A stretch of 64,000 nt of DNA from Verrucomicrobiota bacterium (GTDB lineage Bacteria > Verrucomicrobiota > Verrucomicrobiia > Opitutales > Opitutaceae): contig JAFAAS010000116.1 of the NCBI GenBank assembly GCA_023426435.1, positions 1 to 64,000 on the forward strand, written 5' to 3'. Positions within the stretch are counted from its first letter, which is position 1. Every line of letters starts with the position of its first letter. The notes beneath the pieces are model-generated. The model saw only the letters and a list, made by a program, of their open reading frames with translations. It had not been told where the DNA came from and did not search any database. Shown here piece after piece: positions 26,068 to 35,403 of the stretch. A program made the translations under genes and the position numbers.

Positions 26068-29000
26068 ATGACTACTACCCTCAGGTCCTGCATCGGACGA
26101 GCTTTGCCCAGCGCGGGCGTGCTCGCTTCGCTCTGCTTAGCTCCGATGGCTCTCGCCCAAGAGAGCCGTCCCGACGATGAATCCGACGTCATCATTTTGT
26201 CGCCGTTCGAAGTTTCGGCTGCGCGCGAGGACGGCGGCTACACGGCGGAGACCACGCTCGCCGGCAATCGTCTCAACACGAAGTTGAGGGATATCGGCAA
26301 TGCCGTGACCGTCATCACTCCGCAGCTCTTGGCGGATATCGGTGCGACCAACAACGCCTCGCTGCTGCAATACACTCCGAACACCGAAGTCGGTGGCATT
26401 CGGGGCAACTTCGCTGGTGTGGGTGATGGCGCGGTGCTCGACGAGTCCTCGCATTTCGGCAATCCGAACAACAACACGCGGGTGCGCGGCTTGTCCGCCG
26501 CCGACAACACGCGCGACTTTTTCCTCACGGACATTCCGTGGGACGGTTACAACATCGACGGCATCGATCTCCAGCGCGGCCCGAACTCCATTCTGTTCGG
26601 CCAGGGCCGTCCGGCCGGCATCATCAATGCCCGGACCGCCGGTGCCACGTTCGGCAAGAATTCGACGAAGATCACGGCGCGTTACGGCAGCGAGGACAGC
26701 ACGCGCACGACGATCGACGCGAACCGGATTCTGCTTCCCGGTGAGTTGAGCCTGCGCATCGCGGGTCTCTACGATCACATGAATTATCAGCAGGAGCCGG
26801 CGTTCAGTCGTCAGAAGCGCATCTACGGTGCGACGCGTTGGGAGCCGAAGCTGCTGAAGCAGGGTTCGGCGCGCACGATCGTTCGCGCCAACCTGGAAGC
26901 GGGCGAAGTGCGCAGCAACATGCCGCGTCAGCTCCCGCCTTACGACCAACTCACGCCCTGGTTCAATCAAGGCGCCTACACCGGCTACCGCGCCAACGGC
27001 ACCGAGAAGACGTTCCAAGGCACGAATCAGGCGACCTATACCTTCGCGCAGTTCGCGGACCGTTTCGGTCGCACGCCGAATGGCGGCCCGATCGACGAGG
27101 TTCGCGTGGGGGCCGGCTTGCCCTACAGCGGCGAGAACGCGGCGTTCAACCCGTGGCTCGGCGCGTGGCGGTTCGAGAATCCCACGCTCAACTTCAACGG
27201 CACGAGCTCGGTTCCGATCAACGGCCTGCTCTGGGAGCCGAAAGGCGACTTCGGCCTCGCGCCCAACGGCTCGATCGATCGCACGGTTGGCGGCCTGCCT
27301 TTCGCCCGCGCTTCGTCGATCGCGTCCTATTCCACGTTCGCGACGAATGCCCGTCTGCCGTATTACAACTGGGGCGTTTACAAGGACAAAACCCTCGTCG
27401 ATCCGTCCGTATTCAATTTCTACGACCGGCTGATCGACGGCGACAACAAGCGCGAATGGACGAATTTCCGCGTTTATAATCTCAACGTCGCGCAGACGTT
27501 CCTTGACGACCGCATTGGCGTCGAGGCCACCTACAACCGCGAGAACGTCACCCGCGGCCAGAGCGGCATCATCGGCTCGCCCCGGCTCATGGTCGATATC
27601 ATGAGCACCTATCCCGACGGTTCGGCGAACCCGAATGTCGGCCGTCCGTTCATCTACGGCATGGGTGGCAACAACCGCCAATCCGTGAGCGAGCGCGAAT
27701 CCACCCGCGTGACCGCTTTCGCGACGCACGACTTCAATCGCAACCGCGAGCCTTCCGTGCTGACCCGCCTGCTCGGGCGTCACACCGTGACGGGTCTCCG
27801 CGCGGAGGATGAATACAATGTCGATCAACGCTCCTGGCAGCGCTACGGCTCCGATGCGGCTTTTGTCGCGTCCCTGAATCGTCCCGCCGGCAGCAGCGAG
27901 TTGAAGTTCAACACCAACACGCTCACGCCCACCACGGTGATTTACCTCGGCAACTCGCTGGTCGGCCGCAACGGTGCCGCGGGCGCCAACATTCCGAACC
28001 CGACCGCGATCGCGACGATCACGCCGGGAGCTTCGCTCCGGGTGTTCGACTCGACCTGGAACGCGCCGGCCTCGGTCAATCCGGCCGATGTGTGGACCGA
28101 TACGACGATCACGGGCACCCCGGCGCATCCGGTCGTCAGCACGCAGTCGGAAAATCCCGCGAATTACGTGGGCTGGACCAACAAGCCCTACAACGTGATC
28201 GATGCCGACCAACAGCCCGGCAATCGCGAGGCGCTTACGACCTCCGCCGAGCTGCGCCGCCAGAAGGTTTCCTCCAAGGCCTTTGTCTGGCAGGGGCATT
28301 TCTGGGACGAAGCGATCGTCGGCACCTGGGGCGTCCGCCAGGATATCTCGAAGTCGTGGGGCGTCACGCGGAACATCAACTCGCCGAGCAGCGATCCGAC
28401 TTCCGGCCGCCTGAACCTGAATCCGAATTCCTTCCGGTTGCCCGATGCCTACGACAACCGTCTCAAGGTCACGTCGCACGCCTGGACGGTGGTGGCGCAT
28501 CTCAACCAGATGCCCTTCCTCGACGAGCTGATGCGGAACCTGCCGGTGAACGTCAGCCTCTTCTACAACGACTCGAGCAACTTCGAAGCGTTGTCGCAGC
28601 GCGTGAACTTCCTGAACGAGGCGATCGCGCCGCCCAGCGGCAAGACCATCGACCAGGGTATTCGCGTCGAGACGAAGGACGGCCGCTGGAGCCTGCGCGT
28701 GAACAAGTATGAAACGACCGTCACCAACGGTTCGAGCACCGCGCTTTCCGGCGCCTACAACATCGGCAACGAGATCGCGCTCGCCACGATGTGGGCGCGC
28801 CGTTTCGAGCATCAACTTCTTGGATACACGCTGGCGAACCGCCCGGCCGGCGATCCGTATGCGCATCCCAGCGCGGGTTCCTTCCGCTACGGCCCGGGCC
28901 CGGGCCAGACGCAGGCGGACGCGGATGCGATCATGCACAGCCATATCGCCTCGTTCAACAACTGGATCAAGACGGTCGATCCGCGCTTCTTCGAGGCCTG

Positions 29001-29739
29001 GGGTTACGATCCGTTCGATCTGAACACGCAGCCCGTGTCGAACACCCCGCTCGGCTTCGCCGTGACGGAAGACAGCGTCTCCGAAGGCTACGAAATCGAA
29101 ATCGGCGCGCAGCCGACTCCCAGCTGGCGCGTGGCGATCAACGCCAGCCAGACCGAGGCCCGTCGCAACAACATTGGCGGCGCGGCGCTCACCGAGTTCA
29201 TGAATTCCTACCAGGATCTCATGAACAACGGACCCGCCGGCGACCTCCGCATCTGGTGGGGCGCCAGCAACGCGCAGACGGCGGAAGTTCGCTGGAACTC
29301 CGCGATCGGCTCCGAATGGGCGCAGCGCAAACTGCAGGAAGGCACGGCCGTGCCGGAACTGCGCGAATGGCGCGTCAACGTCATCTCGAACTACGCCTTC
29401 AACGAAGGCCGCCTGAAGGGCTTCAATGTTGGCGGCGCGGTGCGCTATGAGTCCGAAGTCGCCATCGGCTACCGTCCGATTGCGGGTTCCACGCCGACCG
29501 AACTCAACTTCGACATCGCCAATCCCTACATGGGACCGGCGGAGACGAACTTCGACTTCTGGGTTGGGTATCAGCGCCGGCTCACGCCGAAGCTGAACTG
29601 GCGCATCCAGTTCAACATGCGCAACGCCTTCACGGACGAGGAACTGATCCCGATCACGGTTCAGCCGGACGGCTCTCCCGCGGCTTACCGTATCGCGCCC
29701 TCGCGCGCGTGGGAGATCACCAATACGTTCGAGTTCTAA
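26068..29739 (+). CDS. TonB-dependent outer-membrane receptor
   Basis: Protein of 1223 residues, longer than average for the family. It has a signal peptide ending near LAPMALAQ (about residue 31), then IILSPFEVSA, the stretch that acts as a TonB box in Verrucomicrobiota receptors. A plug domain (about 55-190) with GNAVTVITPQLL and QRGPNSILFGQGRP follows, then a 22-strand-type barrel ending in the aromatic C-terminus ITNTFEF. It imports a large ligand across the outer membrane using TonB energy. No SusD-like lipoprotein is next to it. It is followed by an intrinsic terminator and then by GH78 and GH140-like genes, so a rhamnose-containing glycan is a fair guess. Its codons are more C-ending than those of neighbours, consistent with high expression. 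Confidence 0.93.
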   Translation: MTTTLRSCIGRALPSAGVLASLCLAPMALAQESRPDDESDVIILSPFEVSAAREDGGYTAETTLAGNRLNTKLRDIGNAVTVITPQLLADIGATNNASLLQYTPNTEVGGIRGNFAGVGDGAVLDESSHFGNPNNNTRVRGLSAADNTRDFFLTDIPWDGYNIDGIDLQRGPNSILFGQGRPAGIINARTAGATFGKNSTKITARYGSEDSTRTTIDANRILLPGELSLRIAGLYDHMNYQQEPAFSRQKRIYGATRWEPKLLKQGSARTIVRANLEAGEVRSNMPRQLPPYDQLTPWFNQGAYTGYRANGTEKTFQGTNQATYTFAQFADRFGRTPNGGPIDEVRVGAGLPYSGENAAFNPWLGAWRFENPTLNFNGTSSVPINGLLWEPKGDFGLAPNGSIDRTVGGLPFARASSIASYSTFATNARLPYYNWGVYKDKTLVDPSVFNFYDRLIDGDNKREWTNFRVYNLNVAQTFLDDRIGVEATYNRENVTRGQSGIIGSPRLMVDIMSTYPDGSANPNVGRPFIYGMGGNNRQSVSERESTRVTAFATHDFNRNREPSVLTRLLGRHTVTGLRAEDEYNVDQRSWQRYGSDAAFVASLNRPAGSSELKFNTNTLTPTTVIYLGNSLVGRNGAAGANIPNPTAIATITPGASLRVFDSTWNAPASVNPADVWTDTTITGTPAHPVVSTQSENPANYVGWTNKPYNVIDADQQPGNREALTTSAELRRQKVSSKAFVWQGHFWDEAIVGTWGVRQDISKSWGVTRNINSPSSDPTSGRLNLNPNSFRLPDAYDNRLKVTSHAWTVVAHLNQMPFLDELMRNLPVNVSLFYNDSSNFEALSQRVNFLNEAIAPPSGKTIDQGIRVETKDGRWSLRVNKYETTVTNGSSTALSGAYNIGNEIALATMWARRFEHQLLGYTLANRPAGDPYAHPSAGSFRYGPGPGQTQADADAIMHSHIASFNNWIKTVDPRFFEAWGYDPFDLNTQPVSNTPLGFAVTEDSVSEGYEIEIGAQPTPSWRVAINASQTEARRNNIGGAALTEFMNSYQDLMNNGPAGDLRIWWGASNAQTAEVRWNSAIGSEWAQRKLQEGTAVPELREWRVNVISNYAFNEGRLKGFNVGGAVRYESEVAIGYRPIAGSTPTELNFDIANPYMGPAETNFDFWVGYQRRLTPKLNWRIQFNMRNAFTDEELIPITVQPDGSPAAYRIAPSRAWEITNTFEF

Positions 29740-29759
29740 GCGCCGTCAGCGACGGTTCG

Positions 29760-29794
29760 ATGCCGGCGGCGCATCTCGCACCGCCGGCATTTTT
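29760..29794 (+). terminator. Intrinsic terminator after the TonB receptor
   Basis: ATGCCGGCGG (29760-29769) pairs perfectly with CCGCCGGCAT (29781-29790) around an 11-base loop and is followed by TTTTT (29790-29794, sharing the last stem base). This is a classic rho-independent terminator. It would limit transcription of the downstream GH78 operon from the strong receptor promoter. Confidence 0.85.
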
Positions 29795-29855
29795 GTATCC
29801 GCGGGAAGGTGACAGGTCGTCACCTCCCATTGCCGCAGTTTTTTTTGTTTGGTTC

Positions 29856-32513
29856 ATGCCGCTTTTCATCCCTGCCTGGATTCTTCCCCTTCCTCCGCGC
29901 TGGCTCGCCGCCTGCGGCCTCCTCGCCATCGCGGCTTCGAGCCTGCCCGCGCAATTGACCGTGGAGTCACCAGAAATCGAATACCTGACGAAACCGGTCG
30001 GGATCGAGACACCGCGCCCGCGCTTCAACTGGTCGCTGGCCTCCAGCGAACGCGCGCAAGTCCAGCAGAGCTGGCAAATCCAGGTCGCGTCCACTCGCGC
30101 GCGGTTGGAATGGGGAGCGATCGACATTTGGGACAGCGGAAGAATCGAATCCGACGCGAACTTCGGCGTCGCGTATGACGGTCCGCCGCTGGCGAGCGGC
30201 GACCGTTATCACTGGCGGGTTCGCGTGTGGGACGGGCAGGATCGCGCGTCCGATTGGTCGACCGCCGAATGGTGGCAGATGGGGCTGCTGCAAGAGTCCG
30301 ACCGGCAGGCGCGCTGGATCGGAGCGGCGGAGGAGGAGACCAGTCCGCGCCTGCGCCGCGAGTTTTCGGTTGCGCAGCCGGTGGTGCAGGCGACCGCGTA
30401 TGCGTATGCGGTGGGTTGGTATGAGTTGAGTCTCAACGGGCGCAAGGTGGGCGACCGCGTGCTCACGCCGGTCAATTCGAGTTACAAGAAGAACCTTTTC
30501 TACGACGTTTACGATGTCACGGACCAGATCCGTTCGGGCGACAATGCCGTCGGCATCTGGCTCGGCGGAGGCTACAACCAGAATTATTCGAAATATGGAT
30601 ACCGCTGGGCGCAGCCGCCGGCGGCCTGGGTGCAGATCGAGCTGCGTTTCGCCGATGGCACGCGCCGCCTGATCGCGAGCGACGAGCAATGGAAAACGGC
30701 GGCGAGTCCGATTGTCGCCAATCATATTTACGACGGGGAAACCTACGACGCGCGGCGCGAACAGGATGGCTGGAATCTTCCGGGATTTGCGGACACGAGC
30801 TGGTCTCCCGTCGTGCTGCGGGAGGTCGATGCCGGGCCGTTGAAGGCCTCGCTCATGCCGCCGATGAAAGTCACGCGCGAACTTCGGCCCGTGAGCGTGA
30901 CGGAAGTGAGTCCGGGCGTTTTTGTCTTCGACCTGGGCCAGAACATTGCGGGCTGGGTGCGCCTGCGCGTCGCGGGCGAACGCGGCCAGCGCGTGGTGCT
31001 GCGTCACGCGGAGAACGTGCACGGCGACGGCACGCTCGACGTCGCCACCAACCGCAAGGCCCGGGCGACGGACACCTATGTGTTGCGCGGCGGAGAGACG
31101 GAGATCTACGAGCCGCGATTTACGTATCATGGATTTCGTTACGTGGAGGTGACCGGGTTTCCCGGGCGTCCCACGCTCGAGAGCGTGACGGGATGCGCCG
31201 TGAGTGCCGCGGTGGAGGAAACCGGCACGTTCAACTCGTCGGACCCGTGGCTGAATCGCATCCAGCAAAACTTTCTCTGGTCGATTCGGAACAACCTCAT
31301 GGGCATTCCGACCGACACGGCCGTGCGCGACGAGCGGACGCCCTGTCAGATGGATTCGCTGGTGGTGGAAGAAACGGCGATCGCGAACTTCGACATGCTG
31401 CAGTATTACGCGAAGTGGCTGGAGGACATCCACGGCGACGGCGGCATGCCGCCGAACTGGACGGGCGACCAGGTCGTGCTGGCGGACCTGTTGTATCAAC
31501 ACTATGGAGACCGCCGGATCCTCGAGCGCCATTTCGAGAACATGGAGGCGCGCTGCGCTGGGTATCTTCGGGAGATGGAGGCGGGGAATCGTTGGGCCGA
31601 CGGTTTTGGCGATTGGGCGCCGCCGCATCAGCCCGGCGATTACAAGACGAGCTTCAGCGAGGGCGAGATCGTCAACACGGCGTTCTTTTACCGCGTCGCC
31701 ACGATCACGGCGGAGACCGCGGAGATCCTCGGGTTCGCGGACAAGGCGGCGCGTTATCGGGCGCTGGCGGACCGGCTGGCGCGGGAGTTCAACGAGCGGC
31801 ATTTCGATGCCGGGACGTTCACCTATGGCAGCGGCCGGCAGGTGACGTCGGTCCTGCCGCTCGCGTTTGGACTGGTGCCGGAGGAGGCGCGGGCGGACGT
31901 CGCGCGCGCGTTGCATGAACGCGTGCAGGGACGCGATCGCGGGCACCTCGATACCGGCATCTTCGGCACGCGGTATCTCTTCGATGTGTTGATCGATCAC
32001 GGTTATGCGGACTCCGCCTACGCGGTGCTGGGCCAGCGCACTTATCCGAGTTTTGGATACCAGATTGGATTGGGGGCGACGACCACGTGGGAGCAGTGGT
32101 CGTATCGCGGCGGGATGCAGAGCCACAACCACGCGATGTTCGCGGGACCGGGGGCGACGTTCTACTCGCGTTTCGCGGGGATCCGGCTGGCGGCGCCGGG
32201 TTATCGCCGGATGGTGATCAAACCGGAGGCGCCCGCGGGATTGGCGCACGTCGACGCTTCGTTGCGCACGGTCAGCGGGCTGGTGCGCTCGGCGTGGCGG
32301 CAGCACGAAGGCTATGCGCATCGCGTGATTCTGCCCCCGAATACCCGCGCGGAGGTGCACGTGCCGGCGGCGGATCCTTCGATGGTTCGCGAAAGCGGCG
32401 GACCGGCGACGGAAGCGGCGGGCGTTCGTTTCCGGCGGATGGAAAACGGTCGCGCGGTGTTCGAGATCGGGTCGGGCAACTATGTGTTTACGGTCGGGGA
32501 GGTGGCGCCATGA
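29856..32513 (+). CDS. GH78 alpha-L-rhamnosidase
   Basis: Exported enzyme of 885 residues with a signal peptide (WLAACGLLAIAASSLPAQ). The GH78 layout is present: N-terminal sandwich domains, an RhaB-type binding module (YELSLNGRKVGDR, WLGGGYN) and an (alpha/alpha)6 barrel. The acid-region motif DTAVRDER is at 487-494, and the base motif TTTWEQW is at 742-748 with E746. The family hydrolyses terminal alpha-L-rhamnose (EC 3.2.1.40). The start at 29856 was chosen for the signal peptide; the frame stays open across the terminator upstream. It overlaps the GH140-like gene by four bases, and both probably attack pectin-type side chains in the periplasm. Confidence 0.92.
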   Translation: MPLFIPAWILPLPPRWLAACGLLAIAASSLPAQLTVESPEIEYLTKPVGIETPRPRFNWSLASSERAQVQQSWQIQVASTRARLEWGAIDIWDSGRIESDANFGVAYDGPPLASGDRYHWRVRVWDGQDRASDWSTAEWWQMGLLQESDRQARWIGAAEEETSPRLRREFSVAQPVVQATAYAYAVGWYELSLNGRKVGDRVLTPVNSSYKKNLFYDVYDVTDQIRSGDNAVGIWLGGGYNQNYSKYGYRWAQPPAAWVQIELRFADGTRRLIASDEQWKTAASPIVANHIYDGETYDARREQDGWNLPGFADTSWSPVVLREVDAGPLKASLMPPMKVTRELRPVSVTEVSPGVFVFDLGQNIAGWVRLRVAGERGQRVVLRHAENVHGDGTLDVATNRKARATDTYVLRGGETEIYEPRFTYHGFRYVEVTGFPGRPTLESVTGCAVSAAVEETGTFNSSDPWLNRIQQNFLWSIRNNLMGIPTDTAVRDERTPCQMDSLVVEETAIANFDMLQYYAKWLEDIHGDGGMPPNWTGDQVVLADLLYQHYGDRRILERHFENMEARCAGYLREMEAGNRWADGFGDWAPPHQPGDYKTSFSEGEIVNTAFFYRVATITAETAEILGFADKAARYRALADRLAREFNERHFDAGTFTYGSGRQVTSVLPLAFGLVPEEARADVARALHERVQGRDRGHLDTGIFGTRYLFDVLIDHGYADSAYAVLGQRTYPSFGYQIGLGATTTWEQWSYRGGMQSHNHAMFAGPGATFYSRFAGIRLAAPGYRRMVIKPEAPAGLAHVDASLRTVSGLVRSAWRQHEGYAHRVILPPNTRAEVHVPAADPSMVRESGGPATEAAGVRFRRMENGRAVFEIGSGNYVFTVGEVAP

Positions 32514-33970
32514 AAAAGTGGATACACGCAACGCGTTGGGTGGGTTTCGGAGCGCTGGCGGCGGCCTGCAGCGGCGGTCCGCTGCAAGTCGCGCCGGACG
32601 GCCGGACATTTGTCACGGACAAGGGAGAGCCGTTTTTCTGGCTCGGCGACACGGCGTGGGAATTGTTTCACCGGCTCGATCGCGAGGACGCTGTTTTCTA
32701 TCTCGAGCGCCGGGCGGAGCAGGGATTCAACGTGATCCAGGCCGTGCTGCTCGCGGAGAGCGACGGACTGCGCGTGCCCAATCGTTACGGTGCGGTGCCG
32801 TTTCACGATCTCGATCCGCGGCGGCCGAACGAGGCGTATTTCGAGCACGTCGACTTCATCGTGCAGGAGGCGGCGCAACGCGGATTCCAGTTGGCGCTGC
32901 TGCCCACGTGGGGCGACAAAGTGCCGAACGAGCGCGGAGGCAACGGCCCGGTGGTGTTCGATGCGGAGAACGCTGCCGACTACGGACGGTTTCTCGGCGA
33001 ACGATATCGCGAAGCGCCCGTCGTGTGGATGCTCGGCGGGGATCGCCCGGTCGATTCGGAGGAAGTGCGCGAGATCTGGCGGGCGATGGCACGCGGCCTG
33101 CGCGAAGGCCATGGCGGCGCGCAGCTCATGAGTTACCATCCCGCGGGCGAAGAGACCTCGGCCGAATGGTTCCCGGATGACAATTGGCTGGATTTTCACG
33201 TTTACCAGAGCGGTCACGCGAAGCGCTTTCATCCGGTGCAGCGTTACGCCGAAGCGCTCGCGCAGCTGCAGCCGCGCAAGCCCTATCTGGACGCGGAGCC
33301 GCCGTATGAGGATATTCCGATCCGCTTCTGGGATTACATCGACTGGACGGGCCCTCAAGCGGTGCCGCCGGGCGTGATCGATGAACGCGGGATGCTGGTG
33401 AAGCCGGGACATTTCGCGCGCGGGTTGATCGACGATTACGACGTGCGCGTTCACGGATACTGGAATCTGCTGGTGGGAGGGGCGGGTTTCACCTACGGGC
33501 ACAATGCGGTCTGGCAAATGCATCGCGCGGGGCAGCACGCGGTGATTCCCTGTTTGCACGATTGGCGCGCGGCGTTGGAGCGCCCGGGTGCGCGGCAGAT
33601 GCAGCACCTGCGAACGCTTTTCGAGCGGCGCTCGTTCACGCGGTTGCAACCGGATCAGACGATCGTCGCGGAGGAAAACCCGGACGGTCCGCGGCACGTG
33701 CGCGCGGCACTCGACGAACGCCGGGAGTTTGCGCTCGTGTATCTGGCGGTGGCCCGTCCGATCGAACTCGCGATGGGTAAAGTTCGCGGGACCGAGGTGG
33801 CGGTGTCGTGGTTCGATCCGCGGACCGGAGACGTGGTCGCGGTGCAGCGGAGAGCGAACGACGGCACGCAATCGTTCACGCCGCCGACGACGGGTGAGCG
33901 GACGGACTGGGTGTTGGTGCTCGATGCGGTGGATGCGGAGCTGCCGTCGTTGTCGCGGGCGGGCGAGTGA
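32510..33970 (+). CDS. DUF4038 / GH140-like glycosidase (Asp retained)
   Basis: Protein of 486 residues with a short N-terminal hydrophobic segment ending ALAAACSGG, a possible lipoprotein site at C20 though the -3 position is Ala. It shows the same DUF4038 landmarks as the gene at 21599-22945: FFWLGDTAWELFHRL, LPTWGDK, and GGDRP with D178. E263 in LDAEPPYED is the second expected catalytic acid. GH140 members act as endo-apiosidases on rhamnogalacturonan II; activity here is inferred. It is coupled to the GH78 gene (ATGA overlap), so apiose/rhamnose-bearing side chains are a consistent substrate. Confidence 0.85.
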   Translation: MKKWIHATRWVGFGALAAACSGGPLQVAPDGRTFVTDKGEPFFWLGDTAWELFHRLDREDAVFYLERRAEQGFNVIQAVLLAESDGLRVPNRYGAVPFHDLDPRRPNEAYFEHVDFIVQEAAQRGFQLALLPTWGDKVPNERGGNGPVVFDAENAADYGRFLGERYREAPVVWMLGGDRPVDSEEVREIWRAMARGLREGHGGAQLMSYHPAGEETSAEWFPDDNWLDFHVYQSGHAKRFHPVQRYAEALAQLQPRKPYLDAEPPYEDIPIRFWDYIDWTGPQAVPPGVIDERGMLVKPGHFARGLIDDYDVRVHGYWNLLVGGAGFTYGHNAVWQMHRAGQHAVIPCLHDWRAALERPGARQMQHLRTLFERRSFTRLQPDQTIVAEENPDGPRHVRAALDERREFALVYLAVARPIELAMGKVRGTEVAVSWFDPRTGDVVAVQRRANDGTQSFTPPTTGERTDWVLVLDAVDAELPSLSRAGE

Positions 33971-34044
33971 CGGATGAGGCGCTTCAAGCGATGCGGAAAG
34001 AAACCCAACGTTTGCGGCGATTTCCGAGGTGATCTTCCGGCAGA

Positions 34045-35403
34045 ATGCATCAACCTCACACGATGATTTGCGCGCGACACCACGATGCAGAAGTCGGCCG
34101 CAACACCGCCCGGGCGCGGGCGGTGGGAGCGATCCTGCTGGCGGCGGTGAGTTTGCTCGGATTCGGCGCTTGCGACCGGCCGTCATCGCGTCCGGCGGCA
34201 CCGCGCGCGGAGACGCGGAAGACGCCGGCGGCGATGGATCTGGACTATCTCAAATTTGAGCGGGTGGGGCGTCCGGTGACGACGCCGCCCTGGATCGCGC
34301 ACGTCAACACGGTCGACCTCGATGGTGACGGGTTGCTCGACATCGTGGGATGCGAGACCCGCGACAACACGATTTTTTGGATCCGGCAGACGACGCGGGG
34401 GAAATTCGAAGAGTCGACGCTGGTTGAAGGGATGCGGGTGCCGGTGCGCGTCGAGGCGGCCGACATCGACGGCGACGGCGATCTCGACCTGCTCGTCGCG
34501 AGCATGGGCGAAGTGTTTCCCAACAACGATCGCATCGGCACGGTCTTCATTTTGGAGAATGACGGACGGCAGAATTTCACGACGCACGCGGTGCTCGAGC
34601 ACACCGCGCGGGTGACGGACGTGCGCGCGGGGGATTTCAACGGCGACGGCCAGCTCGATCTGGCGCTGGCGCAGTTTGGCTACGATCAAGGCGAGGTCAG
34701 CTGGCTCGAGCGGGTGGGGCCGTGGGAGTTTCGGCGGCACGTGCTGCTCGATCTTTCCGGCGCGATCAACATCGGCGTGGCGGATTTCAACGGCGACGGG
34801 CACCTGGATCTTGTATCCAACATTTCACAACAGTGGGAGGAGGTGCATTATTTCGAGAACGACGGACGCGGCGGCTTCTCGCGTTTTCGGGTCTGGGCTT
34901 CGGCCAACGAGGATTACGGCAGCAGCGGGTTGATCGTGACCGATCTCGATCGCGACGGGCGGCCGGATGTGTTGTTCACCAATGGCGACGGCTTTGGACC
35001 GGCGGCGACGCCCGGGCCGCGTCCGTGGCACGGCGTGCAATGGCTCGAAAACAAAGGCGGCGGCCGTTTTCAGTATCGCCGCATCGGCCGGCTGCCGGGC
35101 GCCTACAGTCCGGTGGCGATCGATCTGGATCGGGACGGAGCGATGGACGTCGTGGCGGTCGCGGGCTACGCGGACTGGAGCAACAAGGACCGCGACGTGA
35201 TTTCGCTGATGTGGTTTCGGAACGACGGCCGGATGGGTTTCGAGTCGCGCGTGCTGGCGATGGCGCCGAAGGATTTGATCACGCTGGCCGCGGGGGATTT
35301 CGAAGGCGAAGGCGAGCCCTCGCTCGTGACGGGCGGCTTCTATGTTTATCCGCCGTATGAAGCGATGGAGCGCGTGCTCCTCTGGCGAAAGGCGGTGCGA
35401 TGA
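34045..35403 (+). CDS. FG-GAP/VCBS-repeat protein, putative lipoprotein
   Basis: Protein of 452 residues starting at 34045; a second in-frame ATG at 34063 is possible. A hydrophobic stretch AVGAILLAAVSLLGFGAC suggests export with lipidation at C43, although the -3 residue is Phe. The rest is a run of FG-GAP-type blades with calcium-binding DxDGDGxxD loops, for example DLDGDGLLD, DIDGDGDLD, DFNGDGQLD, DFNGDGHLD and DLDRDGRPD, which predicts a beta-propeller. Such propellers bind ligands or partner proteins outside the cytoplasm. It is coupled by ATGA overlap to a TPR protein. Its precise job is unknown; a surface adhesin or assembly factor fits. Confidence 0.82.
   Translation: MHQPHTMICARHHDAEVGRNTARARAVGAILLAAVSLLGFGACDRPSSRPAAPRAETRKTPAAMDLDYLKFERVGRPVTTPPWIAHVNTVDLDGDGLLDIVGCETRDNTIFWIRQTTRGKFEESTLVEGMRVPVRVEAADIDGDGDLDLLVASMGEVFPNNDRIGTVFILENDGRQNFTTHAVLEHTARVTDVRAGDFNGDGQLDLALAQFGYDQGEVSWLERVGPWEFRRHVLLDLSGAINIGVADFNGDGHLDLVSNISQQWEEVHYFENDGRGGFSRFRVWASANEDYGSSGLIVTDLDRDGRPDVLFTNGDGFGPAATPGPRPWHGVQWLENKGGGRFQYRRIGRLPGAYSPVAIDLDRDGAMDVVAVAGYADWSNKDRDVISLMWFRNDGRMGFESRVLAMAPKDLITLAAGDFEGEGEPSLVTGGFYVYPPYEAMERVLLWRKAVR

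Noticed and set aside
26137..28944. 935-codon open frame on the minus strand opposite the TonB receptor
   Set aside because: It is an antisense shadow of a high-GC gene. Its translation is Arg/Val/Ala-rich without domains, whereas the plus strand encodes a complete receptor.
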